NCBI GenBank assembly: GCA_963772595.1
Contig: CAVYXZ010000007.1
Location: 1,364,001 to 1,428,000, forward strand
DNA length: 64,000 bases
Direction of reading: 5' to 3'
Origin: CAVYXZ01 sp963772595
Lineage (GTDB): Bacteria; Chloroflexota; Anaerolineae; Aggregatilineales; Phototrophicaceae
Part shown: piece after piece, positions 26,208 to 36,301 of the stretch
Layout: every line of letters starts with the position of its first letter
Numbering within the stretch: position 1 is the stretch's first letter
Translations under genes and position numbers: made by a program
Notes under the pieces: model-generated
What the model was told of the DNA's origin: nothing
What the model saw: the letters and a program-made list of their open reading frames with translations, nothing else
Database searches by the model: none

Positions 26208-27188
26208 ATGCTCAGTTATTTTGTGAAACGCTTCTTGCAGATGCTGGTTGTGATCTTCATCATCAGCCTGGTGGCATTCATGGTTGTGCAACTGCCCCCA
26301 GGGGACTTCATCGACGCCTATGTCACGAACCTTTCGGGTGGAGATCGGGTCCCGCCGGAGACTATCGAAGCGCTGCGGCAGCAGTTCGGCCTGGACCAAC
26401 CCATCTACGTTCAATACGTGAAGTGGATAAGCAATGCACTCCAGGGTAATTTCGGCATATCATTCCAATACCTTCGCCCGGTATCGGAACTCCTGGCTGA
26501 GCGACTGCCTTTGACCCTGGCGATTGCCATCCCGTCCACGCTTTTTGTCTACGTGACGGCGATCCCCATCGGTATCTATTCAGCGCTCAATCAATATTCG
26601 ATTCTCGACTATATATTCTCCTTTATTGGCTTCGTCGGCCTGGCGGTGCCGAACTTCCTCTTTGCTATCATCCTGATCTATATCGGAAACAAGTATTTCA
26701 ACGCGAATGTCGGCGGGCTTTTCTCGCCGCAGTACGAGTTAGCGCCCTGGTCCTGGGGCAAGCTGCTCGATTTAATCTCGAATCTCTGGATTCCGGTCAT
26801 TGTCGTTGGCACGGCAGGCACGGCGGGCACGATTCGTGTCATGCGCGGGATGCTGCTGGATGAACTGCGGCAGCCTTACGTGGAAACGGCACGTTCAAAA
26901 GGTCTGAAAGAATTACGCCTGGTGTTTAAGTATCCGGTGCGCATCGCCCTCAGCCCGGTGTTGAGCACGATAGGCTTCACACTGCCCGCGCTGATTTCCG
27001 GTACGGCGATTGTTGCCATTGTCCTCAACCTGCCAACGACAGGTCCGCTGCTGCTGAACGCCCTGTTGGCACAGGACATGTTGTTGGCCGCCTCGATGAT
27101 CCTGTTGCTGAGCGTCTTGACCGTCGTAGGGACCTTTATTTCAGATATGCTGCTGGTTTGGGCGGACCCACGCATCCGCCTTAGTTAA
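26208..27188 (+). CDS. ABC importer permease, DppB-like
   Basis: 326 residues. The ATG at 26208 gives the usual DppB start MLSYFVKRFLQMLVVIFIIS; an in-frame upstream start lacks a good site. Six membrane helices; the family signature segment VETARSKGLKELRLVFKYPV is the EAA loop that docks on the ATPase. A Trp/Ser-rich periplasmic part lies after the first helix. It sits between the binding protein and the second permease, spacing 20 bp to the next gene. Confidence 0.92.
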   Translation: MLSYFVKRFLQMLVVIFIISLVAFMVVQLPPGDFIDAYVTNLSGGDRVPPETIEALRQQFGLDQPIYVQYVKWISNALQGNFGISFQYLRPVSELLAERLPLTLAIAIPSTLFVYVTAIPIGIYSALNQYSILDYIFSFIGFVGLAVPNFLFAIILIYIGNKYFNANVGGLFSPQYELAPWSWGKLLDLISNLWIPVIVVGTAGTAGTIRVMRGMLLDELRQPYVETARSKGLKELRLVFKYPVRIALSPVLSTIGFTLPALISGTAIVAIVLNLPTTGPLLLNALLAQDMLLAASMILLLSVLTVVGTFISDMLLVWADPRIRLS

Positions 27189-27208
27189 GAATTTATGGAG
27201 TTCGTGTT

Positions 27209-28387
27209 ATGGCAGCATCACATGAGCTAGACAGCGGGCCGGTGCCGCTGACACCAGACGATGCCCACATCCGTGAAGCCCATCAGGTAGTTTCGCCACT
27301 GCGCTTGATGTGGTGGAAATTCCGCCGGCATAAAGTCGCGGTCGCCTCCGCCCTCTTTCTGCTGGCCGCCTATCTGGTGGCAATCTTCGCCGGATTTTTC
27401 GCACCTTACGACCCTCTGGCACGCGGGCGCAACCTGTATATGCCGCCCAACCCGCCGCGCATTGTCGATGTCGACGGCAATCTGCACGCGCCCTTCGTCT
27501 ACGGCATGACCATGACCCGCGATCTGGAAACATTGCGCCCGATTTATGAAGTGAACACGGAAGAAATGCACCCGGTGCGCTTCTTTGTTCATGGCGATTC
27601 CTACAAGATCGGGCTGCACGGGGTCCCGGTTGATTTCATCGACCAGCTTTATGTCGAACTCGACATTCACCTGTTTGGCTCGGATGAGGGGCTTGTCAAT
27701 CTGGCTGGGACCGACAACCTGGGCCGGGACATGTTCAGCCGGTTGCTTTACGGCGCGCAGATTTCGCTCTCTGTCGGCCTGGTGGCGGTCTTGTTGAGCC
27801 TGATGCTTGGCCTGGTCGTGGGCGGCGTCTCCGGGCTGTATGGCGGGGTTGTCGATTCAATCATTCAACGAATTATCGAGGCCATCATCGCCATTCCCTC
27901 GATCCCCCTGTGGATGGGCCTGGCTGCGGCAATCCCCCGAAGCTGGGAACCGGTGCAGCAGTATTTTGCCATTCTGATCGTGCTTTCGCTCTTCTCCTGG
28001 ACCAGTACGGCGCGGGTCGCACGCGGGAAATTCCTGGCCGTGCGCGAAGAAGATTTCGTGATGGCGGCGCGTTTGTATGGTAGCAGCCAATGGCGCATTA
28101 TCACCCGCCATCTGATCCCAAGCATCATGAGCTATGCCATAGTGAACATCACCCTGGCGGTGCCGCGCATCATCCTGGCCGAAACGGCGCTGAGCTTCCT
28201 GGGGATTGGCCTGCTGCCGCCGACCATCAGTTGGGGCGTGTTGTTGCAGGCCGCGCAGAAGAACATTGTCGTGCATTTTTACCCCTGGTTATGGATCGGC
28301 CCGGCGATATGCGTCATCGCTATCGTGCTGGCCTTTAACTTCGTGGGTGATGGCGCACGTGATGCCGCCGATCCCTTTGCGACATGA
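27209..28387 (+). CDS. ABC importer permease, DppC-like, with extra periplasmic segment
   Basis: 392 residues, longer than the usual 280-300. An N-terminal cytoplasmic tail and first helix are followed by about 100 extra residues (about 70-170, including PPNPPRIVDVDGNLHAPFVY) outside the membrane, then the five-helix transport core. LAGTDNLGRDMFSRLLYGAQ is the standard DppC core start and MAARLYGSSQWRIITRHLIP the EAA loop. The long insertion is known from other Chloroflexota DppC proteins and may contact the binding protein. Confidence 0.92.
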   Translation: MAASHELDSGPVPLTPDDAHIREAHQVVSPLRLMWWKFRRHKVAVASALFLLAAYLVAIFAGFFAPYDPLARGRNLYMPPNPPRIVDVDGNLHAPFVYGMTMTRDLETLRPIYEVNTEEMHPVRFFVHGDSYKIGLHGVPVDFIDQLYVELDIHLFGSDEGLVNLAGTDNLGRDMFSRLLYGAQISLSVGLVAVLLSLMLGLVVGGVSGLYGGVVDSIIQRIIEAIIAIPSIPLWMGLAAAIPRSWEPVQQYFAILIVLSLFSWTSTARVARGKFLAVREEDFVMAARLYGSSQWRIITRHLIPSIMSYAIVNITLAVPRIILAETALSFLGIGLLPPTISWGVLLQAAQKNIVVHFYPWLWIGPAICVIAIVLAFNFVGDGARDAADPFAT

Positions 28388-28396
28388 CCGGAGACC

Positions 28397-29446
28397 ATGA
28401 TGATCGATAACAATCACACGCAAAGCGATCTGATTCTGGAAGTTAAACATCTCAAAAAGCACTTTCCGATTAAGGCGGGCTTCCTCAAGCGCACGGTTGG
28501 ACACGTTAAGGCGGTTGATGACGTGAACTTCTACATCCGTGAAGGCGAGACGATGGGTCTGGTAGGCGAAAGTGGCTGTGGCAAGACGACCCTGGGCCGC
28601 TGCATTGTGCGCGCTTATGTGCCCACGAGCGGCGAACTGGTCTACTACGAGGCGGATGCGGAATTTGGTGGAGACGGCGCGGGCCATATTGATCTCTCCC
28701 AGCTAAGCGAAAGGGAACTGCGCCCCTACCGCCGCCAGATTCAGATGATTTTCCAGGACCCGTTTAGCTCCTTGAACCCACGCATGACGCTGCTCCAGAT
28801 TGTGGGCGAACCGCTGCGGGTAAACGGGGTGCGCAGCAGCAAGCAAATCCGCGAACGGGTGGCAGACCTGTTGAAAGTCGTTGGCCTGCGTTCAGAGCAC
28901 ATGTCACGCTACCCTCATGCCTTCAGCGGCGGCCAGCGGCAGCGAATCGGCATCGCCCGCGCTCTGACGTTGAATCCGCGCCTGATCGTCTGCGATGAGC
29001 CGGTCTCCGCGCTCGACGTCTCGGTCCAGGCGCAGATCTTAAACCTGCTGCAAGAGCTTCAGCAGCAGTTCCGGCTGACTTATTTGTTTGTCGCCCATGA
29101 TCTGAGCGTGGTCGAGCATATCTGTGATCGCGTCGCCGTGATGTACGTGGGCCAGATCGTGGAGATGACCACGACGGACGAACTCTACGACAACCCGCTG
29201 CATCCCTACACCGAGGCCCTGATGTCAGCGGTCCCCAAGCCGGACCCCCGCCAGAAGGGTGAGCCGATGGTGCTTGAAGGCGATGTCGCGGATCCGTCGA
29301 ACCCGCCATCCGGCTGCTACTTTCACCCGCGCTGCCGCTACTGCGTGGATCGCTGCAAGCAGGAAACGCCCGAACTGCGCGAAGTCGTACCCGGTCACTG
29401 GGCCGCCTGTCATCGTGCCGAAGAACTTGATCTTCAGGGAGTATAG
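28397..29446 (+). CDS. ABC importer ATP-binding protein, DppF-like
   Basis: 349 residues. Walker A GESGCGKTTLGR, Q-loop MIFQDPFSS, signature FSGGQRQRIGIARAL, Walker B LIVCDEPVSALD and switch His VAHDLS are all intact. The C-terminal oligopeptide-transporter tail contains three Cys around PRCRYCVDRCKQETP, which in the DppD/DppF family binds an iron-sulfur cluster or zinc. It pairs with the next gene to form the ATPase dimer. Confidence 0.94.
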   Translation: MMIDNNHTQSDLILEVKHLKKHFPIKAGFLKRTVGHVKAVDDVNFYIREGETMGLVGESGCGKTTLGRCIVRAYVPTSGELVYYEADAEFGGDGAGHIDLSQLSERELRPYRRQIQMIFQDPFSSLNPRMTLLQIVGEPLRVNGVRSSKQIRERVADLLKVVGLRSEHMSRYPHAFSGGQRQRIGIARALTLNPRLIVCDEPVSALDVSVQAQILNLLQELQQQFRLTYLFVAHDLSVVEHICDRVAVMYVGQIVEMTTTDELYDNPLHPYTEALMSAVPKPDPRQKGEPMVLEGDVADPSNPPSGCYFHPRCRYCVDRCKQETPELREVVPGHWAACHRAEELDLQGV

Positions 29447-29449
29447 CTG

Positions 29450-30499
29450 ATGTCTCCTGAATCTGACCTCTTGCTCGATGTCGAGAATCTCCAGACGCAT
29501 TTCAAACTGGACCAGGGGACGGTGCGCGCGGTGGATGGCGCGTCGTTCAAGCTCTATAAAGGCCAGACGCTGGGCATTGTGGGCGAAAGCGGCTGCGGTA
29601 AGTCGGTCATGTCGCGCACCGTCTTGCGGATTGTGCCGCCGCCCGGTGACGTGGTCGGGGGCAGAATTGACTACTATCGAGACGGCGAGAAGATCGACCT
29701 GACGGCGTTGGACGCGCAGGGCGAAACCATCCGCTCAATTCGGGGCGCGGAGATCTCGATGGTGTTCCAGGAGCCGATGACGTCGCTCAGCCCGGTGCAT
29801 ACCATCGGCAATCAGATTATCGAGGTCATTGTGCTGCACCAGCAGGTGAGCCAGGAGGATGCGCGGCGTATTGCCATTGACACGCTGCGCCTGGTCGGGA
29901 TGCCGCAGCCCGAAGCGGTGATTGATCGCTATCCACACCAGCTGTCTGGCGGGATGCGCCAGCGGGCGATGATTGCTATGGCCTTGAGCTGCCGCCCTCG
30001 CCTGCTGATCGCCGATGAGCCAACCACAGCGCTCGACGTCACCACACAGGCCCAGATTCTTTCGCTGATGCGCCGCCTTCAGAACGAAATGGGCATGGCG
30101 ATCATGTTCATCACGCACGACCTCGGCGTGATCGCCCAGATGACGGAATACGTCATTGTGATGTATCTTGGGCGCGTGGTCGAGGCGGCAGACGTTGACG
30201 CAATCTTTTACGATCCGCAGCATCCCTACACCGAGGCCCTGCTGCACAGTATCCCGCGTCTGGGCAAGCAGAATCGCGGCGCGAAACTGAGCGCTATCGA
30301 AGGGTCGATCCCGGACCCCTATTCGATCCCGTCCGGCTGCCCTTTTCATGACCGCTGCGCCTTCAATGACCAGGATCGCTGTGTGAAGGAGGTCCCCACC
30401 CTGCGTGAAATCAAACCCGGTCATTCCGCAAGTTGTCACTATGCCGAACAAATGGACCTTGCAGGAATCAACGAACAAAGACGAGTAATGCAACCATGA
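29450..30499 (+). CDS. ABC importer ATP-binding protein, DppD-like
   Basis: 349 residues. Walker A GESGCGKSVMSR, Q-loop MVFQEPMTS, signature LSGGMRQRAMIAMAL, Walker B LLIADEPTTALD and switch ITHDLG. The Cys-containing C-terminal tail (GCPFHDRCAFNDQDRC) is present. It starts 3 bp after the preceding stop, and its stop overlaps the sulfatase start (ATGA), so sulfatase translation is coupled to the transporter. This ties transport to desulfation. Confidence 0.94.
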   Translation: MSPESDLLLDVENLQTHFKLDQGTVRAVDGASFKLYKGQTLGIVGESGCGKSVMSRTVLRIVPPPGDVVGGRIDYYRDGEKIDLTALDAQGETIRSIRGAEISMVFQEPMTSLSPVHTIGNQIIEVIVLHQQVSQEDARRIAIDTLRLVGMPQPEAVIDRYPHQLSGGMRQRAMIAMALSCRPRLLIADEPTTALDVTTQAQILSLMRRLQNEMGMAIMFITHDLGVIAQMTEYVIVMYLGRVVEAADVDAIFYDPQHPYTEALLHSIPRLGKQNRGAKLSAIEGSIPDPYSIPSGCPFHDRCAFNDQDRCVKEVPTLREIKPGHSASCHYAEQMDLAGINEQRRVMQP

Positions 30500-31926
30500 A
30501 CCTACTGCTTATCTGTTCTGATATGGTCGGCGCGCGCCACCTGGGCTGCTATGGCGACCCGGTGCAGATCACGCCGAACATCGATCAACTGGCTGCACGC
30601 GGGACCCGCTTCGAGGCGGCCTACTGCGCGACGACACCCTGTATTCCGGCCCGTGTTTCCTTGATGAGCGGGCAGTATGCCCATACGCATGGGAAACTGG
30701 TGCATCTAAAAATGCCGCTGGAGCCGCGCCCCACCCTGCTGCCTGAAATCTTCACCAAACAGGGCTACCAGACCGGCCTGGTGGGCAAGACACACTTCTG
30801 GCCGTCAAACGATGATCTTGGTTTCCAGGAAGCCCACATCACGATTGATAATCACCTGACGCCTGAACTGGGCATGGACGATGCCTACATGCGCTTCCTG
30901 CACGAACGCGGTCTGTTCACCTTTAACGCGGAGACCTGGGCGGAGGATCGCCAGCAAATTCACCCCGACAATCTGCCCGACGATGCGCTCAAGGTCAACT
31001 GGACCGGCGATACGGCGACCGATATGTTGGCGCGCTTTGCCACCGACCCACAGCAGCGCCCCTTCTTGCTCTACTGCTCATTTGTCGAGCCGCATGGCCC
31101 CGGCAGTGTGAAGACAGCGCTGCGCGAATCCTTTGCCGAACGCGATCTGCGCCCGCTTATCCCGGTGGGTGACAATATCCCGCCGACCCAGCGGCGCGCG
31201 GTCGAGCAGTGGCAGCAGACCTCCCCTGCCGATCAACACTGGTATCGCGCCGGTGTGTATGCCTCAGTTCACCTGATGGATGCCAATGTTGGCAAGCTGT
31301 TGGCTAAGCTCGACGAACTCAATTTGCGCGAGGATACATTGGTCATCTTCTTCACCGATCATGGCGACCTGATGTACGATCACGGCTGCATCGAGAAGAA
31401 CTTCCTCTACGAACCGGCGGTCAATATCCCCTGGATCATGGCCGGGCCAGGGATCCCGATAGGCGAAACCCGCAGCCAGTTTGTCAGCCAGGTCGATTTG
31501 CTGCCGACCGTGCTGGACCTCTGCGGCATTGCTGACCTTCCGCCGCGTGTGGAGGGATACAGTCTGCGCCCTGTGCTCGATCAGTCGGTGTCGCATTGGC
31601 GCGAGTCGATTTTCTGCGAGTGCGAGCAGTCCGTCCGCCTGCGCGAACTGGCAAAAAGCTCCATCGCCAAGATGATTCGCAGCGGTCCCTGGAAATATAT
31701 CTACACCCTGGTCAACGGCGAACTTGTCGAAGAAGAACTCTACAACCTGGAAGACGACCCGGACGAGCTGCACAACCGCGCCGGTGAAGCATCGCAGCAG
31801 GCGCGCGTGACACAACTGCGCGCCGAGATTCTGAACTGGTTGATGCGGGGCGAGGTCAATCGACTGCGGCCCGTGCCCGAAAACCATTATCCAGTGCCGA
31901 CAGTCAGTGAGCAGGTAATTTTCTAA
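30496..31926 (+). CDS. Family S1 sulfatase (Cys-type), coupled to the importer operon
   Basis: 476 residues from the ATG at 30496, which overlaps the importer stop. The formylglycine motif is CIPAR with Cys49, so an FGE-type maturase elsewhere in the genome is needed. Metal-binding Asp in LLLICSDM near the start and the Asp-His pair in FFTDHGDLMYDHG are in place. No signal peptide, so it acts in the cytoplasm on imported material. It most likely removes sulfate esters from sugars taken up by the adjacent transporter. The exact subfamily and linkage cannot be told from sequence alone. Confidence 0.93.
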   Translation: MNLLLICSDMVGARHLGCYGDPVQITPNIDQLAARGTRFEAAYCATTPCIPARVSLMSGQYAHTHGKLVHLKMPLEPRPTLLPEIFTKQGYQTGLVGKTHFWPSNDDLGFQEAHITIDNHLTPELGMDDAYMRFLHERGLFTFNAETWAEDRQQIHPDNLPDDALKVNWTGDTATDMLARFATDPQQRPFLLYCSFVEPHGPGSVKTALRESFAERDLRPLIPVGDNIPPTQRRAVEQWQQTSPADQHWYRAGVYASVHLMDANVGKLLAKLDELNLREDTLVIFFTDHGDLMYDHGCIEKNFLYEPAVNIPWIMAGPGIPIGETRSQFVSQVDLLPTVLDLCGIADLPPRVEGYSLRPVLDQSVSHWRESIFCECEQSVRLRELAKSSIAKMIRSGPWKYIYTLVNGELVEEELYNLEDDPDELHNRAGEASQQARVTQLRAEILNWLMRGEVNRLRPVPENHYPVPTVSEQVIF

Positions 31927-31984
31927 GCTGCCGACGGCTATATTCATCATCGTAGAAGATACACAGACCACACAAGGGGGAGTA

Positions 31985-33158
31985 ATGACCATCGTAGAAC
32001 ATTTGCTGGATGCGCAGGCTGTCACCCGTGGCAAGCACCACTTTTTCGGATACTACGATAAGTTTCCTTACAACAGTGACGGACGCTATGTGCTGGCGCT
32101 TGAAACAACGTTCATGGATAGACAACCTGCACCCGATGACAAGGCTGTCATCGGCATGGTGGACACACTCGACGACAACTGCTGGCAGCCGCTGGATACG
32201 ACCACCGCCTGGAACTGGCAGCAGGCGACGATGCTGCAATGGCTGCCGACGGACCCTGATGGCACGATCATCTATAATCAGCGCCAGAATGGGCATTTTG
32301 TCGCCACACTGCGCAACATCGATTCTGGCGAGACGCGCCAGCTATCGCGACCAGTCTATACCCTCAGCCGGGATGGCAAGTGGGCTGTCAGCCTGAATTT
32401 CGCCCGGCTGCACCAGACCCGCCCCGGTTATGGCTATGCCGGGCTGCCCGACCCTTACGAAGACAGACTGGTCCCGGCGGAAGATGGGGCCTATGTGATC
32501 GACCTGGAGACCGGTGCAAGTAAGCTGGCCGTCTCGCTGGCGGAGGCGGCTAATCTACAGCCCAAGGCGACCATGCACGGGGCCAAACACTGGTTCAACC
32601 ACGCGCAGATCAACACCGACAGCACACGCTTTGCCCTGCTGCATCGCTGGCAAGGGCCAGAGGATCCCAAGTGGTATACCCGGCTCATTACCGCCAATCG
32701 TGACGGCAGCGACATCCACGTGGTCGCCGATGATGACTACGTGTCGCATTACGACTGGTACAGTCCACAGCAGGTCGTCGCCTGGGCCAACTATAAGGAT
32801 CAAGGAAACCACTACTACCGCTTTAACGATGACGGCGGCGAGCCGGGCATCATCGGCGACACTATTCTGACCGTCGATGGGCACTGCTCATTTTCGCCGG
32901 ATCGTCAATGGATGTTGACCGATACCTATCCGAACCAGGATCATATCCGCACCCTGATCCTCTATCACATGGCGAGCGCTACGCGCATCAATATCGGGCA
33001 TTTTTACGCACCGCCGGAACTCAAAGGGCCGATCCGCTGTGATCTGCATCCCTGCTGGCGGCGCGATGGCCGGGCTGTATGTATCGAACTCGGCTCACGA
33101 GGGCAAACGACAGGTGTACGTCATCGACGTATCGCCGGTTATTGATAGCTACGAGTAA
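31985..33158 (+). CDS. Cytoplasmic beta-propeller protein, oligogalacturonate-lyase-like, frameshifted near the end
   Basis: Starts MTIVEHLLDAQAVTRGKHHF after a strong site (AAGGGGGAG). Repeated strands with SRDGKWAVSLNF and SPDRQWMLTDTYP give a seven-bladed propeller similar to oligogalacturonate lyases (PL22-like) and TolB. His-rich spots (HGAKHWFNHAQI, VDGHCSFS, RCDLHPCW) could bind a metal. The frame should end with NSAHEGKRQVYVIDVS and a stop at 33156-33158, but one base near 33078-33092 shifts it to an early stop at 33145 as read. It lies between a sulfatase and a GH4 enzyme, so a role in acidic-sugar breakdown is plausible. Lyase activity is uncertain. Confidence 0.65.
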
Positions 33159-33172
33159 GGAGACAATACGCT

Positions 33173-34576
33173 ATGAGCGAAGTTCAACACCCCAAGGTCG
33201 TCGTTATAGGGTCCGGCAGTTTGTTTTTCGGCAGGCAGGCCATCTGGCAGATGGTTCATTCGCCCCACCTGAACACGGGGACGCTGGCCCTGGTTGACAA
33301 AGACCCGGCGCGTATGGAAAAAATGGGCAAACTGGCGGAGATGGTCATTCGTGAAACGGGCGTTTCGCTGAATCTGGAAGTCGCCTCGGATTGGAAAGAC
33401 GTGCTGCCCGGCTCGGATTTTGTCGTGCTCAGTTTTGCGGATGACACTGTGAAATATCGCGGGCTGGACTGCACAATCTCGGAGAAATATGGCGTTCGGA
33501 TGTGCAGCGGCGATACGATTGGTCCCGGCGGCGTCTTCCGGGCAATGCGCGAGCTGCCGGTCATCATGGACTGCGTCCACGACATCGCGCGCTTGTGCCC
33601 GGATGCCTGGGTGATTAACTACATCAATCCCAGCACGGTCAACGGCATGGCGCTGGCGCGTTACGCCCCCGAAGTGAAGAGTTTCGCCCTCTGCGACAGC
33701 CTGCACATGCCGAAGGTAAAGCAGCGCTACGCGATGCGGGCGGGCATTATCAGCAGCATAGACGAGTGGAGCGACGACGTTGATGCCGCCTTTGACATGC
33801 GTATTGCCGGGGTCAATCATTTCACCTGGATGCTGAAGGGCGAGTACGAAGGCCAGGACATGCTGCCCCGTATCGCCGAAGCCCTGAAGCAGGCAGCGGC
33901 AACGGAAGACACTGGCGGCGACAAAGGCGCGAAGGCGATCCATAACGATGCGATTGCCTACCAGTTGTACGAGATTTTTGGCAAGATTCCGACCTGTGTT
34001 GCGCACACCAAAGAGTATCTGCCCTACTGGCAGGGGCGTGGCATCCTTGAGGACGCCATTCCGCCGCTGTCCATCTGGGAGACGGATATGCGCTACCGCC
34101 GTCATGAGGCCATGTGGCAGCAGGTGGATGACTTCATCAATGGTACGATCCCGATTGCAGATTACATGTCTACCTTCGGGCCGGATCACGCGACGGACAT
34201 CATCGAAAACATGGTCGGCGGGCTGGGCAAGCCTTTCCACATCAATACCTTCAACAACGGCGCTGTCACCAACATGCACGACGATGCCTTTCTCGAACTG
34301 CTGTGTGATGTCGATATGAACGGACCGAAACCGCGCCCGGTCGGGGAGATGCCGCGCGGCATTCGAGGGATGCAGGAACTCATCCTCGATACTCACGAAC
34401 TGACCGCCGAAGCGATTGTCAAAGGTGATTACACACTGCTGCGCCGGGCGATGATGATCGATCCACTGACGACCTCCATCGCCGATGCGGACGCCATCCT
34501 GAGCGACCTGCTGGCCGCCGAGAAAGAGATCCTACCGGATCACTGGTACGAACAGGGCGTGCCTGTGGCTGTCTGA
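33173..34576 (+). CDS. Glycoside hydrolase family 4 (alpha-glucosidase/galactosidase type)
   Basis: 467 residues. N-terminal Rossmann motif VVVIGSGSLFFGRQ binds NAD. The metal-binding Cys is in ALCDSLHMPK and the His in GVNHFTWMLKG, both usual GH4 features. GH4 enzymes use NAD and Mn to break glycosidic bonds by an oxidation-elimination path, acting on alpha or beta links and often on phosphorylated or uronic sugars. It has a good site (AAGGAG) and lies 14 bp after the propeller gene at the end of the importer-sulfatase cluster. Substrate unknown. Confidence 0.92.
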   Translation: MSEVQHPKVVVIGSGSLFFGRQAIWQMVHSPHLNTGTLALVDKDPARMEKMGKLAEMVIRETGVSLNLEVASDWKDVLPGSDFVVLSFADDTVKYRGLDCTISEKYGVRMCSGDTIGPGGVFRAMRELPVIMDCVHDIARLCPDAWVINYINPSTVNGMALARYAPEVKSFALCDSLHMPKVKQRYAMRAGIISSIDEWSDDVDAAFDMRIAGVNHFTWMLKGEYEGQDMLPRIAEALKQAAATEDTGGDKGAKAIHNDAIAYQLYEIFGKIPTCVAHTKEYLPYWQGRGILEDAIPPLSIWETDMRYRRHEAMWQQVDDFINGTIPIADYMSTFGPDHATDIIENMVGGLGKPFHINTFNNGAVTNMHDDAFLELLCDVDMNGPKPRPVGEMPRGIRGMQELILDTHELTAEAIVKGDYTLLRRAMMIDPLTTSIADADAILSDLLAAEKEILPDHWYEQGVPVAV

Positions 34577-34580
34577 TTCA

Positions 34581-34617
34581 ACCTCACTCCTAAATCCCCT
34601 CTCCACATTGGAGGGGG
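34581..34617. repeat. ACCTCAC-type hairpin repeat, copy 1
   Basis: ACCTCACTCC then CCCCTC (34596-34601) pairing with GAGGGG (34611-34616). A related copy lies at 49943-49988. It is placed between two convergent genes and may end transcription. Confidence 0.55.
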
Positions 34618-34699
34618 GACTTTCCAAAACCGGCTTGCACTGTTTTTTCCTTCGCGCCATGTATTGCGGCGGGCCGTGAGGTCAACCGGCACCAATGGA

Positions 34700-36061
34700 T
34701 CAGGCCTGCGCCTCTTGCGCCGTGACCTTGAACTGGGCATTGCCTGGGCGCGGGGCAGCGGCTTCGATGGTCACGTCCAGACCCTCAACCGCCTTGATGT
34801 GCTTTTTCAGGCGCTCTCGCATGACCTGCGTTACCGCGTCATGGGAGCTAAAGCCGATCCGATTGTACAGCTCATAGGGGTCGGCCAGCAGGTCGTAAAG
34901 TTCGGTTTCCACGTAGTGATCGCTGCCGCTGTCGGCCCGGCCATCCAGGTCAGGAGCCTGTACAGCATATTTCCAGCGCCGGGTGCGAATACAGCGGCCC
35001 ACCTGCGCTTCGCTGATTTGAATGAAGACGTCATCCGGCCAGTCGGCATCGCCATCGCGGAGCAGCGGCATGATCGACCGCCCGACCATTTGATCCGGCA
35101 CGTCCAGCCCAGCCGCATCCAGTAAGGTGGCAGGCAAATCCACCAGGCTGACCAACTGCTGCACGCGCCCACCGCCGTCAAAGCCCGGCCCACAGATGGC
35201 GGTGGGTACCCTGATGGAGCTTTCGTGCGGTGAGCGCTTGTATTCACTGTTGCGCGTCTTGAAATGATTACCGTGATCGGATGTGAAAAGCACGATGGTG
35301 TTGTCCATCATGTTCAGGCTGTATAGGGCATCGAACAGGCGGCCCAGGGCCTCGTCCAGGCGTTTGACCATGCCCAGATATCCGGCGATATGCTGGTGTG
35401 TGCTGCCCCCTAAGGCGGCGAGATCTGGCGGAATCCAGCGTGCCCGGTAATCCCTATCGTAGCCGAACGGCGCAGGATAGTCATCGCGGTGATTCTGGTG
35501 GTGAGGCTCAAGGTAGGAAACGAAGAGGAAAAAGGGCGATTCTTGATGCTCATCAACATAACGAATCGCCGCATCAGTCAGAGCGTCAACGCGATAGCCG
35601 GGCAAAGCAATATCCTTACCGTCATTGTCAAACAAGTGCGTATCATACGCATCACTGACAAACTCAACGGAATTCGCCGCCAGCCAATCCTCATAGCCGC
35701 CGCGCCATTCCTGCGGCACCGCGCCTTTGTAGTCTCTCGACGCAAGATGCCACTTGCCGATATATCCCGTTCGATAGCCTCCCGCTTTGAATTCTTTCGC
35801 CAGGGTCGTCAGATTTTGCGGCAGGGCAATGCCGTTGCGAAAACAGCCGGTTTGCGTGGCGTACAGGCCCGTTTGCAGACAGGATCGTGCCGGGCCACAG
35901 ACAGGCTGTACGGTAAACGAGTAATGCACATCGGTGCCGCGCCGGGCCATCCGGTCGAAATTCGGGGTCAGGTTAAGCGGATTACCATGAACACCCGTCG
36001 TATCCCAGCGTTGTTGATCCGTAAAGAATACAATCACATTGGGGCTTCGCCTACTCTTCAT
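34700..36061 (-). CDS. Family S1 sulfatase (Cys-type)
   Basis: 453 residues. Formylglycine motif CGPAR at Cys55 (PVCGPARSCLQTG). Metal-binding Asp in VIVFFTDQQRWD, GKWHLASRDYKG after the active site, and LFTSDHGNHF for the second metal Asp-His. No signal peptide, so cytoplasmic. It stands alone on the minus strand, convergent with the GH4 gene. The C-terminus past about 430 is Ala/Pro-rich and variable. Confidence 0.92.
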   Translation of the reverse strand: MKSRRSPNVIVFFTDQQRWDTTGVHGNPLNLTPNFDRMARRGTDVHYSFTVQPVCGPARSCLQTGLYATQTGCFRNGIALPQNLTTLAKEFKAGGYRTGYIGKWHLASRDYKGAVPQEWRGGYEDWLAANSVEFVSDAYDTHLFDNDGKDIALPGYRVDALTDAAIRYVDEHQESPFFLFVSYLEPHHQNHRDDYPAPFGYDRDYRARWIPPDLAALGGSTHQHIAGYLGMVKRLDEALGRLFDALYSLNMMDNTIVLFTSDHGNHFKTRNSEYKRSPHESSIRVPTAICGPGFDGGGRVQQLVSLVDLPATLLDAAGLDVPDQMVGRSIMPLLRDGDADWPDDVFIQISEAQVGRCIRTRRWKYAVQAPDLDGRADSGSDHYVETELYDLLADPYELYNRIGFSSHDAVTQVMRERLKKHIKAVEGLDVTIEAAAPRPGNAQFKVTAQEAQA

Positions 36062-36301
36062 TTAGTGCTATTGCCTTTCTTGGTGGTTTGAACAAAACTT
36101 CGCCAGGCCAATGTCGCAAACAATCACAATTGTTTGTATTCGGCTGACCACTATCCGTTGAAGTATAACAAATCTCCCAATACAAGATGGATTATCCTAT
36201 CGTCACAGATGGATTGCTCGCAATAGATAATCGGTCTTCTCATCTGAATTTCTCAATTCCCTTTAGACCAGAAATATCCTGTCCGCTCGCTGTGCTTCAA
36301 G

